DNA from: Gemmataceae bacterium
Lineage (GTDB): Bacteria > Planctomycetota > Planctomycetia > Gemmatales > Gemmataceae
DNA length: 7,007 nucleotides
Reading direction: 5' to 3'
NCBI GenBank assembly: GCA_026418875.1
Contig: JAOAAM010000773.1
Span: 1-7,007 of the forward strand
Shown here: piece by piece, positions 6,989 through 7,007 of the stretch
Layout of the letters: each line of letters begins with the position of its first letter
Numbering within the stretch: the stretch's first letter is position 1
Program-made: the position numbers and the translations under genes
The notes under the pieces: generated by a model
The model's database searches: none
Seen by the model: only the letters and a program-made list of their open reading frames with translations
Told to the model about the DNA's origin: nothing

Positions 6989-7007
6989 CTGTCTCTTATA
7001 CACATCT
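6989..7007. other. Tn5/Nextera mosaic-end adapter (sequencing artefact)
   Basis: The final 19 bases, CTGTCTCTTATACACATCT, are identical to the Tn5 transposase mosaic end used in Nextera library preparation. An exact 19-base match at the very end of the sequence indicates untrimmed adapter rather than genomic DNA or a resident transposon. Anything translated from it is artificial. Confidence 0.97.

Noticed and set aside
6989..7007. A Tn5-family transposon end
   Set aside because: Only the engineered 19-base mosaic end is present, exactly at the sequence edge, with no transposase; library adapter is the far better explanation.

Overview
The window is GC-rich bacterial DNA that reads most like a planctomycete, probably Gemmataceae-like. 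This rests on the domain architectures, not on a marker gene: a TPR protein carrying two RNA polymerase alpha C-terminal domains, a long TPR protein, and a DevA/DevC-type ABC exporter. No rRNA, tRNA, CRISPR or insertion sequence was seen. The last 19 bases are an exact Tn5/Nextera mosaic-end adapter, so the real sequence stops at 6988, very likely at a contig end.

Layout. (1) Bases 1-1902, + strand: the 3' part of a large TPR protein whose start lies left of the window. (2) 1903-2060: a convergent intergenic gap holding an ordered 14-bp tandem repeat of six units. (3) 2061-3413, - strand: a TPR protein ending in two tandem alpha-CTD-like DNA-binding domains, with a strong Shine-Dalgarno and a plausible sigma70-type promoter. 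(4) 3414-3702: an intergenic spacer with that promoter, three 9-bp direct repeats just upstream of its -35 box, and an 11-bp tandem duplication nearer the next gene. (5) 3703-6988, - strand: an operon, in transcription order a 5'-truncated DevC-like permease, a second complete DevC-like permease starting 1 nt after the first one's stop, and a DevA-like ATPase fused to a C-terminal cyclic-nucleotide-binding domain.

How the genes may work together. The three - strand ABC genes should form one inner-membrane MacB/DevC-type exporter. The two different permeases suggest a heterodimer, and a periplasmic adaptor (DevB/HlyD type) would be expected upstream, outside the window. The cyclic-nucleotide-binding domain on the ATPase suggests ligand control of export. 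The TPR/alpha-CTD protein lies downstream on the same strand but has its own promoter, so it may be independent. It looks like a DNA-binding or RNA-polymerase-associated regulator. The most interesting items are this protein, the ATPase fusion and the ordered short repeats in the intergenic regions. I see no evidence that all of these genes form a single system.
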